Source: Protopterus annectens (taxonomy: Eukaryota > Chordata > Ceratodontiformes > Protopteridae). Taken from it: a stretch of 64,000 nucleotides of DNA. Made by a program: the position numbers and the translations under genes. Shown piece after piece: positions 34,209 to 55,538 of the stretch. Position 1 is the stretch's first letter. Every line of letters begins with the position of its first letter. Below the pieces are notes generated by a model, which saw only the letters and a program-made list of their open reading frames with translations, did no database searches and was not told where the DNA came from. The stretch is from positions 181,189,000 to 181,252,999 of the forward strand of contig NC_056732.1 in assembly GCF_019279795.1 (NCBI RefSeq). The letters run 5' to 3'.

Positions 34209-35519
34209 CAATCCAGACTGTCAAGAATGTAACCCATGCCATCAATGTTGTCAAACAGCTATGTATGTACTGTGTGCTTCATCTGAATAGGTATCACACA
34301 TGCATCTGGTATAACAACTTGATGAGGGTTCTGCACCATCAGACAGTAATGGTTATGCAACAAAAAGAATACCACCTAGGTATGGCCAATAAGATGTGCG
34401 ACAGCTCACTGTGGCAAAGGTGATATACTTCAGTTGCACATCACTAGAAGATGTGTAGGGAGGTACATGAAGAAGGGTGCATTGCACTCAGTTACTGGTG
34501 TGATGAAGGTTGTGAACTATGGAAGTATTAGGGCCTGTGGTTTGGATGTCCTTCACATACTCAGTAGTTGCGTTACATACAAAGGAGTAGTCAGCACTGT
34601 GGCCACATGCTGGTGGATGCTCCACATGCCATCTACCCCAGGCCTCAGGCCACATATCTATTGGTGTGATTATAGGATGTGATGTCTACATTATCCTTGG
34701 ACTGTGAATTTTTTCTTATGGTGTAACAAATTCCACTGTGTTTTTGTTTCATTGCAGGTGTTGTCATGGCTGTGGCAGCAATCTTTGGTGTGTGTTGATA
34801 TTGTCTGTATTATACTAATATCACAGTTGGAGTCAATGATTGCCCACAATCAGTAGTCTTTCAGGCAGCTGCTTGGACACAGGATGTGTATGTCATTCAT
34901 GACGTCTGTGACTTAAATAATGATCAGGAAAAGGCCTAGCAGACAGTTCTGATGTACAGACTTGATCACTGGACCTGAGATATAGGTCACTTCACACATT
35001 TCAACATATTTTGATATCACAGATGTGATCTAGTGGTCTACCCACTTGGTGATATAGGTGTTTATGGCTGCATCTGACAGTGTTGAGTGAATACCTCAGT
35101 GCAGATTTGTGTCAAATGCGTTACACTTGTCAAGTTCAAAAGGATCATGGCATTGTCATCATGCATGCCCTCTATGACCTCTTTGAGGGCATCTAACAGA
35201 TGTAACAGACATGATGTAGCATTAACAACTCACACAGGTCTATTGCACACAGCTGAGGTATTACTAGTGTCCATTTATAAAAAGTCCATGAAGATATGTT
35301 GGTCTACCTCACAGATGAGGAGAGTCAGGATATGTCTATACATGCATGCATCGGGTGCTGTCCCCCAGCTCAGATGGATGCATGTTGATGTACACCCTTT
35401 TACAGGAACATAGTCTGCATGGAGGGTGTGTTGAAGTTTGCATTCAACCATGTCAGGAAGGTGTATGTGCTAAGTTACGCTATAGGTGATCTGTGATGTT
35501 GTCACAGCCCGTTGATTCT
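33011..35519. other. No recognisable gene; contains an (AT)n tract
   Basis: Frames of 60-108 codons on both strands have no recognisable motifs. An (AT)n microsatellite lies at 34144-34204. The remaining sequence shows no terminal inverted repeats or tandem structure by eye. Confidence 0.45.
34144..34204. repeat. (AT)n microsatellite
   Basis: About 60 bp of pure AT dinucleotides. Frames reading IYIYIY across it on both strands are artefacts. Confidence 0.95.
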
Positions 35520-36349
35520 GTGTGATAGGCCTGAATGAAGGTAAGACAGTGCATACTTCCTATCTTGATCTGCCCTATGGTTTGGACACAATTCCCCATG
35601 CAAGTATCATTGAGAAACTCTCCCAGCTGGGGATTAACCCTTACGTCACTAGATGGGTAACCAACTTGCTCACCCACAGAACACATACTGTGAAAGTTGG
35701 TGACTCAACCTGTACCAGTAGAGCTGTCTCCACCGGTGTTCCCCAGGGATCTGTGCTTGGCCCTTTACTGTTTGGAATCTATTTCCTGCTAGTTCAGGCT
35801 AAAGTATACATTTGCTGATTCTTTCATATTTGGTGCAATTATTTAGTCAACCAATGATGATAACATACTACAGGAAGGGCTAACACAGACAAATTATTGG
35901 TGGTAAAGCCACATGGTCTACAAATAAATGCAAAAATGTGTCTTTATTTTCTCATTATGCAAAGTGACATTCCCTGCTAATTACAGCATTGAAAACACTC
36001 CTGCTATGTTGAAACCCAGTGATGCAAGAAATGGGAACACACGTAGATAGCAATCTGAACTTTGACCACCAAGTGTCTACACAAGTTTGGAAAGCGTATG
36101 TTGTGCACATCATAAGTCATGTCATTGTATTCAAATCTAAGAATTATATTACAGCACTCTACTCAAATCAGAACACTAATAGAGTATAATTATCTCTTTT
36201 GCATGTACCTCACCAGACACATGCAGCAGTTGGAGAGATCACAAGGGGTTTCTCACTAAGAAAACACAGGGACTACAAACCGTGCCATAATGTATATGGA
36301 TAGACTGAAAGCCATGTCACTGTAATCTGTAGTTTATAGGATGAAGAGA

Positions 36350-36350
<1 letters not shown>
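35520..36350 (+). mobile_element. CR1-A LINE copy 3, 5'-truncated
   Basis: Begins within reverse transcriptase (GLNEGKTVHTSYLDLPYGLD; the motif A region reads YLDLPYGLDTIPH, Asp retained). It continues with GINPYVTRWVTNLL, STGVPQGSVLGPLLFGIYF (motif B intact) and a decayed motif C FADSFIFGAI near 35812. After frameshifts come fragments of the C-terminal half, for example MYLTRHMQQLERSQ near 36206-36246. It ends where the tandem array starts. The 3' UTR seen in other copies is missing. Confidence 0.75.
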
Positions 36351-39699
<3,349 letters not shown>

Positions 39700-39700
<1 letters not shown>

Positions 39701-41195
39701 TAGGTTCATAGCTTCACAGGTTCATAATAGGTTAATATGCTAATGGCCCTAGGGCCTTTGCAAGCCTAGCTGTGTAAAAACCTGAGTACCCTTATTGACC
39801 ATAGTTAGATGGACATTGTTAGCAGAGTGATTTTGTGATCAGCACTGACTGCACCTGTCCATGAGGGACATAGGCGCCACTGCTGGGATGAATCTACAGT
39901 CACCCATCCAATTGCCTAAGGTGTGCTTGAATAGGGTCATTGAGGAGCTCTACTTCATATGGAGTGGGACCCTATTCTAGAGGAGTGGCAAACTCTAGGA
40001 GATATATCTGGCTATCCAGCATGTCCTGTTTATGTCACAGGCTAGGCTGAGATCCTTGGAACAAGTTATTCTTGTCCCATTTGATTTGCAGATGTCCAGA
40101 ATTTTTATTAGGGCAGGGTACGAGGCTGATCTCTGGGCCAGGCATAGGTCACCTTTCAGTAGCCTGTGTGATACTGAATACAGTGACAGGCCTTTCAGTC
40201 TTTCCATGACATATTTTGGAGGCCTTGTATTCTCTTACTTAGAAACCTCTGTGCTTTCTCCAGTTTCTGCAGGTGGCTGGTGAGGTACATACAGTAGGGA
40301 ACATTGTACTCAGTTAATGGTCTGATAAGGGTAGAGTACAGTGGAGTTATGACCTCCCTGGGCTTGCATATGATGCCATTATTTATGAGGCACACAATGT
40401 AGAATGCTTTTCTTACCACTATGAACACATGGTCATCGAAGCTTAGATTGCTATCAACCTGTGTTCCCAAGACTTACACCACTCAGTTTGAGCATAGAAT
40501 GGTGATATCTATATCATAATTAGCAGGGGCTACTTCTTTGCTAAAGGGTCAATGAGGCATTTTTTGCCTTAAATTTTAGTCTGTGAGTTTGGCACCAATC
40601 ATTTTTGACAGCCCTTTCTGTGATATATTAACATCTTTGGGAGACTCTATATGATTGCTCCCAGTTTACAGTCATCTGCAAACTTGGTAAGCCACAGGCC
40701 ATCTACCTTTGTTTGGACTTCAGAGAAATAGTTTCCAAACAGTAGTGGGCCTAGCATAGATCCTTGTGGTACTCCATTGGTAAGTGGTCTATCGGTGGAA
40801 GTGGACTACCCAACTTTGACAGTGTGCATTCTGTTGATGAGCCAGCTGACTACCCATATAGTAATGTATGGGTTAATCCCTAGATGGGAGAGTTTCTCTA
40901 TGATACCTAAATGGGGGATTGTGTAAAAGGCTTTGGCTAAATGAAGATAGGTGGTATGTACTATTTTCCCCTCATCCAGGGCTTTGATGACATTCTCAAA
41001 GACATCCACTAGGGTTAATAAGCAAATTCTACCCTTGATGAAACCAAAGTGGGTTGGGTCAAGAGACTGAAGGCTGCCTATGTCTTTGGGGATAAGGTAC
41101 ATGATGATCCTTTCCATAGCCTTGCAGATAAGGCTGGTTAGGCTTATGGGTTGATAGTTCCCAGGGTCAGTTGATGGATATGTAGGCATGTTCAA
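39700..41195 (-). mobile_element. CR1-A LINE copy 4, 5'-truncated
   Basis: Minus strand. Starts (right) with PGNYQPISLTSLICKAMERI and PTHFGFIKGRICLLTL. Motif A reads TYLHLAKAFYTIPH, so Asp has become His and a second Asp has become Tyr. Then come GINPYITIW, NGVPQGSMLGPLLFG (motif B), FADDCKLGAI (motif C, intact), GTQVDSNLSFDDHV, LYSTLIRPLTEYNVPYCMYL and LYSVSHRLLKGDLC. The 3' UTR shares GGCCCTAGGGCCTTTGCAAG-type sequence with copies 1 and 2 and ends in ATGAACCTGTGAAGCTATGA repeats (minus strand). The 3' end abuts the tandem array. Confidence 0.8.
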
Positions 41196-46054
<4,859 letters not shown>

Positions 46055-48440
46055 ATACCTGACCCATAGTTTACTGCAATGACACTGACGTGTCTCTTTG
46101 CAGTTTAATTATCACTTTCAGTAAAATTTTGTGAAAGGAAGTAAAGCAGAGTTCTATTGAAAATTTTACAAGTCATTATTGAGTTTTTGTAGAAAACACC
46201 CTGCATATCACGGACCACTTGGAAAGCACCTAAACTTTTACATTATAGTAAAGCAATCAGTTTTCAGGCTATACAGAACAAGATATTGGGTAGGCATAAT
46301 GTCATATAGTGTATGCAGTTTTCAATCAGGGTGACTCATTGGCTGCTGATCGTGGGAGGATTTTCATCTCAATTTGCAAAAAAAGCATTTACTCTTAATT
46401 TACTCTTTACCAAATTAATAAAAAGCATTAATCATATGCAATGCAGGTGGTGTAGATCCTGAATTTCATTTCATAGTGCCAGCCATTGAAAAGCAATACC
46501 TTTTCATTCTGGATCACCTTGCGTATTTGTAACATCACACACATAACCATACTCATAATACTAATGCTGAACAAAGGAAATTACTCAGAAAAATACATTG
46601 CTATCACATTGATTCCCAGTCCTTTCTCTGTTTCATCTTTTACTCAACAATTTACAGACAGAAAATGAAATGATGTAATACCTTTTGAAAAAAAATAATA
46701 ATAAACAATTATAACCATCTATCAAACTAGGAAATAAGAAACATCCTTCACTGATAAACTGACTTCACATTCCTATTTGAAAGTATCAGGTCAAGTTAAG
46801 AACAAAAATAATTGTATATATTGATGCATTTTATAGACCACTGGCCAGTGACAGATATTTGACAGATATTTGAATATTAGTTGGGGAAAGAGTTACTTAT
46901 CTAGTCAAATGCAGAATTATAGTGACACATTTCTAAATCACTGAAACAATATCTAATTTCTGAGGCCATTTCTGTAAAAAGGTGCAGAACTTTAGTGGCC
47001 AAATACATCAAATTGAAATTAAACAGAGATAAAGTAGAAAAATTCAAGGATAATGCATCGATTAACTGATTGGAAATTTGTCCTTTCATCATTTTGACTG
47101 AAAAGTCAGTTAAGCCAAAGTAGCTATCAGTAACTGCCCATTATTTGTGGAAAATAACCTACAGTGTGAAAGGCAGTGATTTTGACATGTTATTCCCATG
47201 GACCACTGCTTCTGGTCAGTTTTTAATGCTTAGAGAATTTAAATTTGAACATTGCAATGTAAGAAATGTAAAAACATTTGTATGCTGAGCTTTTTTTTTC
47301 AACAAGAAATGTTGCTTTTCTTGATTATTATGACACACATCATACATACAATGAAGTTTTAGATCAGTATGCTTCATCTTAATATTGCTTTTTAACACTA
47401 AATGTAGGAGCACACTGTGGTATCTCAAGTGAAAGGCAAGTAGTAAAGTGAAAGACAAGGTAGAAAGTAAATGAAGAAAATTAAGTGGATGAAGTGTAGT
47501 CTGACTTGGGTTGTGAGAGAGCTGCTCTCATTTCTACCATTGCACTTAAGAAATGCCAGCTATGAGCATTTTCCAATCCAAATAAGGCCTGCATCCACAA
47601 GGAACTCAGTACACAAGCTCCTGCTTCTTATGCTTGAAGTCCTTTCTTTGCCAATTTTGATGGTTACTCACTTATTATGTGAAATGATGCCTTGTGAGAG
47701 AAGTTAATGCTTTCAGTCTGAGACTCAGTATGTTATCTCAGTGTAGAACATTCCTTCACATTTTTTTAAAAATGTATGAATAGCAATATATATCAAGATC
47801 AAGCCAAAAACATTTTGTTTGTGGTGACAATAAGGAAGACTAATGAAACAAAGCATTAAATAATAAAGATTGTTTAGACAAAAAGATGACTAGAAATAGT
47901 GCACTTAAATGTCTTAAAAGATAATGTTGCCAGTACTAAGTAAAATGAATTGAGAATTGTGGATCTTCATTAACATTCAAATTAGGTGTGATGTTATTGG
48001 ATAAGCTGATACCTGAACTTATCTCCACTGAGGACATTTTTCAGAATGCTTTCTAAAATGACAAGCGATAAACCTGTTATTTGAAACTCAGCACAACAAT
48101 CACTAAGGTATCATACCAGCTTAAAAAGAAATTAATGTTGTTTTAAATTTGTGAAGAGGCTCCAGAAGGACTGATGAACTGTCTCTTCTTTCTTACACGC
48201 TTTGTGGTGCAATGCTGTGGGCCTATAGTATTTATATGTATCTGAATACGATATTCACCCATCTAATGGAAATGTTCCATGCAGGCCCCAATTAGTACAT
48301 GTATTCCGATGGGCAACTGTATTAACATTCTAAGATTTACCAATAACGCTGAATGAAATACTTTCTTACTAAAGACTTAATATGTTTTAAAACGGTTGTT
48401 ATCTACTACTCTGTGATCTCTGAATCTTGCTTTCCTAATC
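46055..48440. repeat. 2.4-kb duplicated unit, copy I
   Basis: Begins at ATACCTGACCCATA (46055) and matches 53737-54800 plus 57141-58410 in the same orientation with scattered substitutions and small indels. It holds the empty site GTCAGTTAAGCCAAAG (TTAA at 47110-47113) for the transposon present in copy II. A minus-strand stretch reading TEMASEIRYCFSDLEMCHY (about 46915-46980) faintly recalls the C-terminal region of hAT/ZBED transposases, but this is weak. The plus-strand 78-codon frame at 47471 is not convincing as a gene. The unit could be an unclassified transposon or a segmental duplication. Confidence 0.75.
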
Positions 48441-48539
48441 AGTTTTAACGTTAATAAAGTCCGACAATAAAAGAAAATCAAAAATACAGTTCTGATACCA
48501 CATAAGACTTCAGCAGACAGTAAAGTTTCTTCCAATCAA

Positions 48540-51500
48540 ATTTTATTTATTTATTTATTTTGTTTTCCATTTGTTTACTGGGTTAGTCCAATTGGACACA
48601 AGGTGACCATTTTCAGCAGAGGCTTGGGGAGAAAAGCTCCAGATACATAGTAAAAAATTATATAAACATAGCTATTTTGTACAAAGAGCATATAATATAT
48701 AAAAGGAGTAAAATCAGAGTTTTACAAATGATGCAGCATACAATGATTAGAATATTGAGAAACAATTAAACAAGATATTATACAACAAATATATAATTGC
48801 TTGAACATAAATTCAAAAAGAAGTTTCCATAGACAGAGACAAAAAGTAGAAATCAAGCTATAAAGGTGGCCTAAATACCTGGTTCACAGTACTCTGCATT
48901 AAATGAAACTACAGAGTATACCTGTGATCTAGGGATGATGAAAGTCAGGAAAAGGGGAAATTAGTCTGGTTCTGTACAGGAACATATCCAAGTTTTGAAT
49001 AAGAGATCTTTTAGTAGGGATTTGAAAGTATGTTTACTGTTTAGACATCTAATGTCAGAGGGTTGAGAGTTCCAGGCCTTAGCAAAAGCATAGGAATAAA
49101 GAGATCTGCCTGAGCTATGTAAGCAATTGGTAACAGTAAGGCGGTATTGGAAGATCTTAGTTGACGCACAGTATTATGGAAGGTGAGCAGACCAGAGAGG
49201 GCAGGTATTTTATTTGGTTGGTATAGCAATTGATGGATCAGGAGAAGTTGATTGTATTTTAGTAGGTTAGGGAGTTCTAACCATCCTAGTTGTCTCAGAG
49301 AAAGGCAATGGTGAGAATGAAATTTAGCATTGGTTGCAAATTTTGAGATTTTATTGTAGCAGGTAGATAGTTTTAGAAGGTCAGATTTGTTTAGGTTACT
49401 TAGAAGTGGGGAAGTGTATAGTAAGGTGCAGACTAGATGGGTACCAGAGCTAGTGATTTGGGATTCCTGTGTAAGGAAGCTCTTGCAGCAGTAGGGTGAA
49501 CCTTGTTTTTTATGAACTTTGGAAATTGTTTGTGTTATATGTTTATCAAATTTTAGGTTTTGGTCAATAGTTACACCTAGTAGTTTGGCTTGAGTTACTG
49601 GTGTGATAAGGGTATTATTAAAGGATGTTATTGAGAATGACGAGGTAGGGGTGAAAGTTTTGGATGGGTGGAAGATCATAAGTTGAGTCTTAGATGGGTT
49701 TAGTATGAGTTGGAAGGAATTTAGCCATTTTCTATAGTAGTGAAGGCTTCCTAGGTTCTGTCTTGGAGTAATTGTAGAGAGGGGGCTGAGCAAATAAGGG
49801 TGGTATCATCAGCATACTGTACTATATTAGTTTGTTGGGTAGTCTAATGGAGGTTATTGGAAAAGATAGAAAATAATAAGGGACCAAGAATGAATCCTTG
49901 CAGAATAACTTGTCCCACTGGGAAGAGAGGGGAGAGAGAGTTATGCCATTTAACAGCTTGTTGACAGAGGGACAGACAATTTTTAAACCACAGTAGAGAG
50001 GAGTTATCCAGATTAAGCTCAGAGAGAGTTGATAGTAATTTGCAGTGGGATACCATGACAAATGCCTTTGACAGGTCAAGGAAGACAACAGATACTAAGT
50101 TACTGAGATTTCTTTGTTGGTTGACGTGGTCAGTAAAGGATATAAGGGCAGAGGTGGTACTATGGTTTAGCTGAAATTCATGTTGGGAATTTGCTAGCAG
50201 GTTATATTGAAGAAGATGATTCAGTAGTTGGGTGTGTACACATTTTTCTAAGATTTTTGATAGGGGAGATTATATAGCTATAGAGCGATAATTGCTAAGT
50301 TCTGTTGAGGAACCACCTTTGTGTAGGGGAACGACGTAAGAAATTTTCCAGAGAGAGGGGACAGTGTGCTCAGCTATGGATCTATTGATGAGTATGGAAA
50401 TAAGGTAGGCTATGGTAGAGGTGGCAATCCTGAGGTAATCAGCGGGGAGTTTATCAGCAGTGAACGTGATGGGTTTCAGTTTGGCAAGGTGTTTACAAAT
50501 TAGGCCAGTTGGATCTGGTTTAAGAGAGAATTGGGCATTCGTCTTATGGTGAAAGTTTTGTATTTTGGGGGTATTTGTAGTAGTGGTGGAGAAATTGTTG
50601 AATAACTTTTGGATGGAGGAGGTGAAATATTCATTAAACCGGGTTCCAATATCATTGTTATCACCTTCAGTGTTAGGGTTACAGAGGTGATTTTGCCTGG
50701 TTGGAGAATTTGATTGATTGTGACCAGAATTTTCTGTGGATTGTTGTAGTGAGTTTTTTGTAGCTGGATATAATAACTTTTTTTGTCATTACATTTTTTT
50801 TTTTTGCTTTGTTTCTGAGCTCTAGAAAGTATTGTTGATTTGTACTTGTTTTGTTGGTACAACAGTCTGCCAAAGCTATGTCTCGTTGTTTGAGTAGGGA
50901 TCTTGTGTCCTTTGAGATCCAGGGTGCTGGGTTGGTTTTAGTACGAATTATATGCTGTGGGGCCATCAGATTAAGGATACCTAAGAAGGAAGTATTAAAG
51001 TACTCCACAGCTTTATCTAATGGTAGAGTTTTAAGGGATGATCAATTTATTTTTTTTAAGGTGTTGATAAATTGGTCTGGTAGGAAATTTTTGGAACTAC
51101 GGATAGAAAGTAGGATGGGGGGGTTTATGGCTTTTGTGTGTTGCCTTAGTATGAATGTGGGTAGGTGATCACTGAGGGAGTCGGGTAATGTACCAGATAT
51201 ATTGGCAGATGAAGGCTTGTTGGTTAGGATCCAGTCTAATATGGATTCTTTTTTGGTGGATTTGTCTATACTGGTGGGGGTTTGGATAAGTTGTGTGTAG
51301 TTAAACAGGTTTAAGTGGTACTTCGGGGGGAATGCCATGATAGAGGCTCAATCAATGTTGAAGTCCCCCAGGACAAGTGTCTCCTGAGGGAAGGTGGGTG
51401 GTGGAAGTCCAATGTAAAATGGACTCTAGAGTGGCAATATTGTCACCTGGTGGTAAGAAAACACCTATAATGTTAAGTTGTTTCTGCTGGTTTAATTTTA

Positions 51501-52200
51501 TATTTGCAAACAGGGTTTCTACATAGCCGAAAGTGGGGATATCTTTACGTATTTGTTGTAGAGTAAGATTGTACCTGTAAAGTAGGGCAATGCCCCCACC
51601 TCTTTTAGCTATTCGATCACATCTAAGGATGTTGTAGCTAGGAGGGGCTATGGTGGTGTCTTTGATATGGGGCTTGAGCCAGATCTCGGTTAGGAGTACA
51701 ATGTCAGGGTTATAGAAGTATATAGAGGCATGTAGCTCTTCAGTTTTATTCAAGATGCTGCGGATGTTTATGCTGAGTATTAAGAGGTCAGAGGGTTTTT
51801 GCTTGCAAGGGATATTAGGCCCATGCAGGTTTGTGGCAGTGGATGTAGTAGTGGAGGGACCTGGGTTAGGGTGGATATCGCCAGTGAGTGCAAGTTGGTT
51901 AGTAGCAGTGGTCAGTGTGTGTAGGTAACTGGCGATCATATTATGTATGAGTAAGCTGGGTAATTTTTTTATAATTAGTTTTTTTGTAGGTGAGCCTGGT
52001 GAGGTCAAAGGTGGTGTGGTTGAAGATGGTAGGTGAAATGTATATGCGATTATGGTGGTGAGTGTTTGAAAAGGTTAGTGTAGGGAAGTTTAGGTGAATG
52101 TGGTTAGTGATAGTGGAGTGGTATGAAGTTAGATGGTCGCCCAGGAAGAGGAGAACTGGTAAGAAAATAGAAGGTGCAAGCATGGTGATAGTTGAAGGGG
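48540..52200 (-). mobile_element. LINE-B, near full length on the minus strand, broken ORF2
   Basis: Minus-strand order: N-terminal leader with a 2A-like motif, APE endonuclease (51352-52008 and 51042-51338), reverse transcriptase (50862-49800), C-terminal half (49793-49041), 3' UTR and an AAATAAATAAATAA-type tail at 48540-48565. Recognisable blocks: LSINIRSILNKTEEL, PDIVLLTEIWL, RGGGIALLYR, SDHLPTF, FLDLSKAFVMVSH (motif A), LQGFILGPLLFS (motif B, first residues altered), QYADDTTL (motif C at about 49820), AKLLGVTIDQNLKFD, and LRSSN near the end. Several frameshifts. Clade within the CR1/L2 group (for example L2 or Crack) not determined. Confidence 0.8.
51352..52008 (-). pseudogene. LINE-B ORF2 N-terminus: 2A-like peptide and APE endonuclease
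   Basis: 218-codon frame. Residues 39-51 read LALTGDIHPNPGP, matching the 2A-like ribosome-skipping signature (D-x-E/H-x-N-P-G-P) reported at the N-termini of several CR1/L2-type LINE proteins. The endonuclease then starts LLILSINIRSILNK, with DIVLLTEIWLKP (catalytic Glu) and RGGGIALLYRYN. The frame shifts before the SDH block, which is in 51042-51338. Upstream the frame at 52297-51941 has a hydrophobic start that could belong to the leader after a shift. Confidence 0.7.
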
Positions 52201-53736
52201 TAGTATATGTGGAGTTATAATATAATATATATAAATACATTTCAAAGATGACTGTATTTAGATATTTGAGTGTGCATAGCCATATAAGACAGGGCACCTG
52301 AAATGCATTAGTTCTGTTTTTAACATATTAAAAAGTTCTGAAATTAAAAATGCATAATCATTGAAAGTAAGGAAAAAAAATAATCTTCATCACACTGATT
52401 TCATAAGTATGCAGAAAATGGAAGGAGCAGATCTAATCAAAACAGAATAATACTTGATGGTAATATACCTACATACTGCTGAAGGAATTATGTGTTATTG
52501 AGATATAATATAAATGTATTCTAGAGTTTGAAGTCTTTGACATAAACATTTTCTCTCAGAGATCTGTGACACATGTATGGCAACTAAAATCCCACTGGGA
52601 AAGTGTATTGAAGTTTCTGCACCATCTAAATCATGAAAGCTCATAGCCTTTTCAAGTTAAGAGTTATATTTTCACCTGGTCATATCTGCTGTAAATCTGG
52701 AAGTATTTCAGCTATGCATTACTTTAGCTCAACATCACTGGTGCAGTTTCCAGGTTGATTCTATGCTTGTGGATGGAATCATGCCATAATTGAAGAATTC
52801 ATCCTCCAGATTTCTATAGCATTGAAACACCTTAGGTTTTCCAATGAAATGAGTATACTTTCCACCTTTCAGTTTTCTCATTTTCATAACTGCATTCTTT
52901 CCACTGCTGTACAGGTTGACAAATATGTTGAAAGACATACCTTTGAGTTCACAGTCTTGCAAGTTGTAAATCTAAATGGAGTCCAAGAAATGCTAATGAG
53001 CATACTTCACGTTTTTTCACTGTAACCTCTACTTTTTCCTTTGCTACTGCAAATGGAATCTTCACTTCTGAAATGCACAAAACTTTGCATTCGAACATTC
53101 AGTGCCAACCCTTGTCTCATTGTTTATATGAAATGTAATGCAGATGTTCCATATTACATTCCAATAAACCTATAAATTTCATGCTGTTGAAATTATTTGT
53201 CCTGAAACATCAGAGGGTTTTCATGGAGTTGCTCAGACATTCCTGCAACAGGACTTATTCCATTTCAACTGAGGAAAGAGTTTACTTCCCAGTATTATGT
53301 AAAACTATGTTAGGCATCTGGAACTCCTGAAGATAGATTAATTCATTTTCTATTATGCAGTTCAACAATGGAAATATGTTTGGTCTTTGTTGCTTAAAAT
53401 TGTGATAAAATGAAACATGATGGAATGGTAAACTCCTCCATATTCACTCAAGGTCTGACTTATGAAGTAAAGAACTTCACTTTCCAAGGATTAAGTTGAT
53501 AATACTGTTGCATAACTGCTTAACAGTTAGAGTTTCTGCTGGATGACAACAAACACAAATAAACCATTAAGAATGCAATGCAGAATGTATTTAAAAAATT
53601 GACATAATTATCTTTTTTGACAGTAAGGTTTGTTGGCTTCACTTTTGGAAATAATGTGATTTCATGATGGAGATTCCCATGTGTATTGACGACCTCATGT
53701 ATGTGGATAATATGCTAGCTGAATTTTGGGCTGATG
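52201..53736 (-). other. Unassigned; possible minus-strand coding remnant near 52735-53090
   Basis: On the minus strand a 75-codon frame (52962-52735) reads DCELKGMSFNIFVNLYSSGK and YTHFIGKPKVFQCYRNLEDE. A frame just upstream (about 53085-52985) reads VKIPFAVAKEKVEVTVKKRE. The two could be one protein with a frameshift. I recognise no family. The rest of the interval shows no motif or repeat. Confidence 0.3.
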
Positions 53737-55298
53737 AATACCTGACCCATATTTTACTGCATTGGCACTGTTGTGTCTGTTTGCAGTTTATTTAGCATAG
53801 TCAAAAGAAAAGCTTCAGTAAAAATTTATAAAAGGAAGTAAAGCAGTGTTCTATTGAAAATTCTACAAATCATTATCGAGTTTTTGTAGAAAACACCCTG
53901 CATGTCACAGACTACTTGCAAAGCACCTAAACTTTTACATTACAGTAAAGCAACCAGTTTTCAGGCTATGCAGAACAAGATATTATGCAGGCATAATGTC
54001 ATACAGTGTAAACAGTTTTCAGTCTGGGTGACCATTGGCTGCTGATCATGGAAGGATTTCTTTCTCAGTTTGCAAAAATAAAGCATTTACTCTTAATTTA
54101 CTTTTTCCCAAAGTAGTAAAAAGCATTAAGCACATGCAATGCAGGTGGTGCAGATCCTGACTTTAATTTCATAGTGCCATCCATTGAAGAGCAATAACTT
54201 CTAATTCTGGATCACCTTGCGTACTTATAGCATCACACAGACAGCCATGCTCACAATACCAATGCTGAGCAAAGGAAATTACTCATAAAAACCTGTTGCT
54301 ATCATATTGATTCCCAGTCACTTTCTCTGTTTCATCCTTTACTCAACAATTTTCAGACAGATAATAAGATGATGTAATACCTTTTTTCCAAAAAAATAAT
54401 GATACACAATTAAGACTATCTATCAAACTAGGAAATTAGAGCATCCTTTACTGACAAACTGACTTCACAATCACATTTGAAAGAATCAGGTCAAGTTAAA
54501 ACAAAAATATTTTTATATATTGGTGTATTTTATAAACCACTGACTAATGATAGATATTTGAATATTAGTTGGGGAAAGAGTTACTTTTCTGGTCAAATGC
54601 AGAATTATATAGTGACAAATTTCTAAATCACTGAAACAATATCTAATGTCTGAGATCCATTTCTGTAAAAAGTGCAGAAATTTAGTGGCACACATACATC
54701 TACTTTAAATCAGACAGAGATAAAGTAGAAAAGTTAAAGGACAATGGATCCATTAATTGATAGGAAATGTGTCCTTTCATCATTCTGACTGAAAAGTCAG
54801 TTAAAGGAAAACTCCACCTTAGAACTCAAAAACATTTTTTTTCATTGTATCTTTTTTTTTAGCTATTTTAATGCCTCAAAATCACTCCGAGTGCTTCTTT
54901 TACAATTTTAATGTGTTTCTCTCAAAATGGTGGATGATGGGGCCTGCCTTAGTAACGTGATCTTATTATCTTACTTTCATACCTTCTTCCCAGAATACAT
55001 TTCAAGTCCTCTTTATATGACTCATGCCAGACATAAGGAAGTGATGCTATTTTTCTCATGCCATTAAAATATAATGGCAGGACTGTGAAGCACTGTCATC
55101 TAAACATACCTTCTGTAAAAGAGCTACTTCTCTGTTTACCTGACTGAGTCTCATTTATCTGCCTGCCAGAGCTTGTTCTATGCTATAAATAGCTGTTAGC
55201 TACTTGCAGCAAAAGAAGCCGATAAAACACAGTTTTTTGTAAGACAAGTCTTTTGTAGTCCTAACAAACTTGATAAACCCTCTTCCATACTCTCATGC

Positions 55299-55538
55299 CG
55301 GGGACACTGCAGTGGTGGTGCTGCGGTAGCGTTGTCGCCTCATAGCAAGACGTTGTCCCATTTGATTCTCAACTAGAGCGTCTTCTGTGTGGAGGCATAT
55401 GTGAATGGGGCGTGCCTTTGTTGAAGGTTGTGGTCAGGGCTGATAACCCAGTACGTAAAAATCCACTACCAATCATTAGCGGACCAGAGTTCCGCTGTGG
55501 TGACCCCTAACCGGGAAAAGCTGAAAGACACAAACAAA
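55299..55538 (+). mobile_element. tRNA-headed SINE, short type, with 13-bp target duplication
   Basis: Same family as 26577: head GCAGTGGTGGTGCTGCGGTA, tail TACCAATCATTAGCGGACCA ... GTGACCCCTAACCGGGAAAA and an ACACAAACAAA end. Perfect flanking direct repeats catactctcatgc at 55286-55298 and 55539-55551. The B box is mutated (ATTTGATTCTC). It is nested in the TTAA element, so it inserted after it. Confidence 0.9.

Noticed and set aside
47471..47707. 78-codon frame also open in the duplicate at 57525-57761, suggesting a conserved small gene
   Set aside because: Most differences between the two copies change the amino acid (about a dozen), there is no recognisable motif, and the whole 2.4-kb unit is duplicated, so openness is probably chance.
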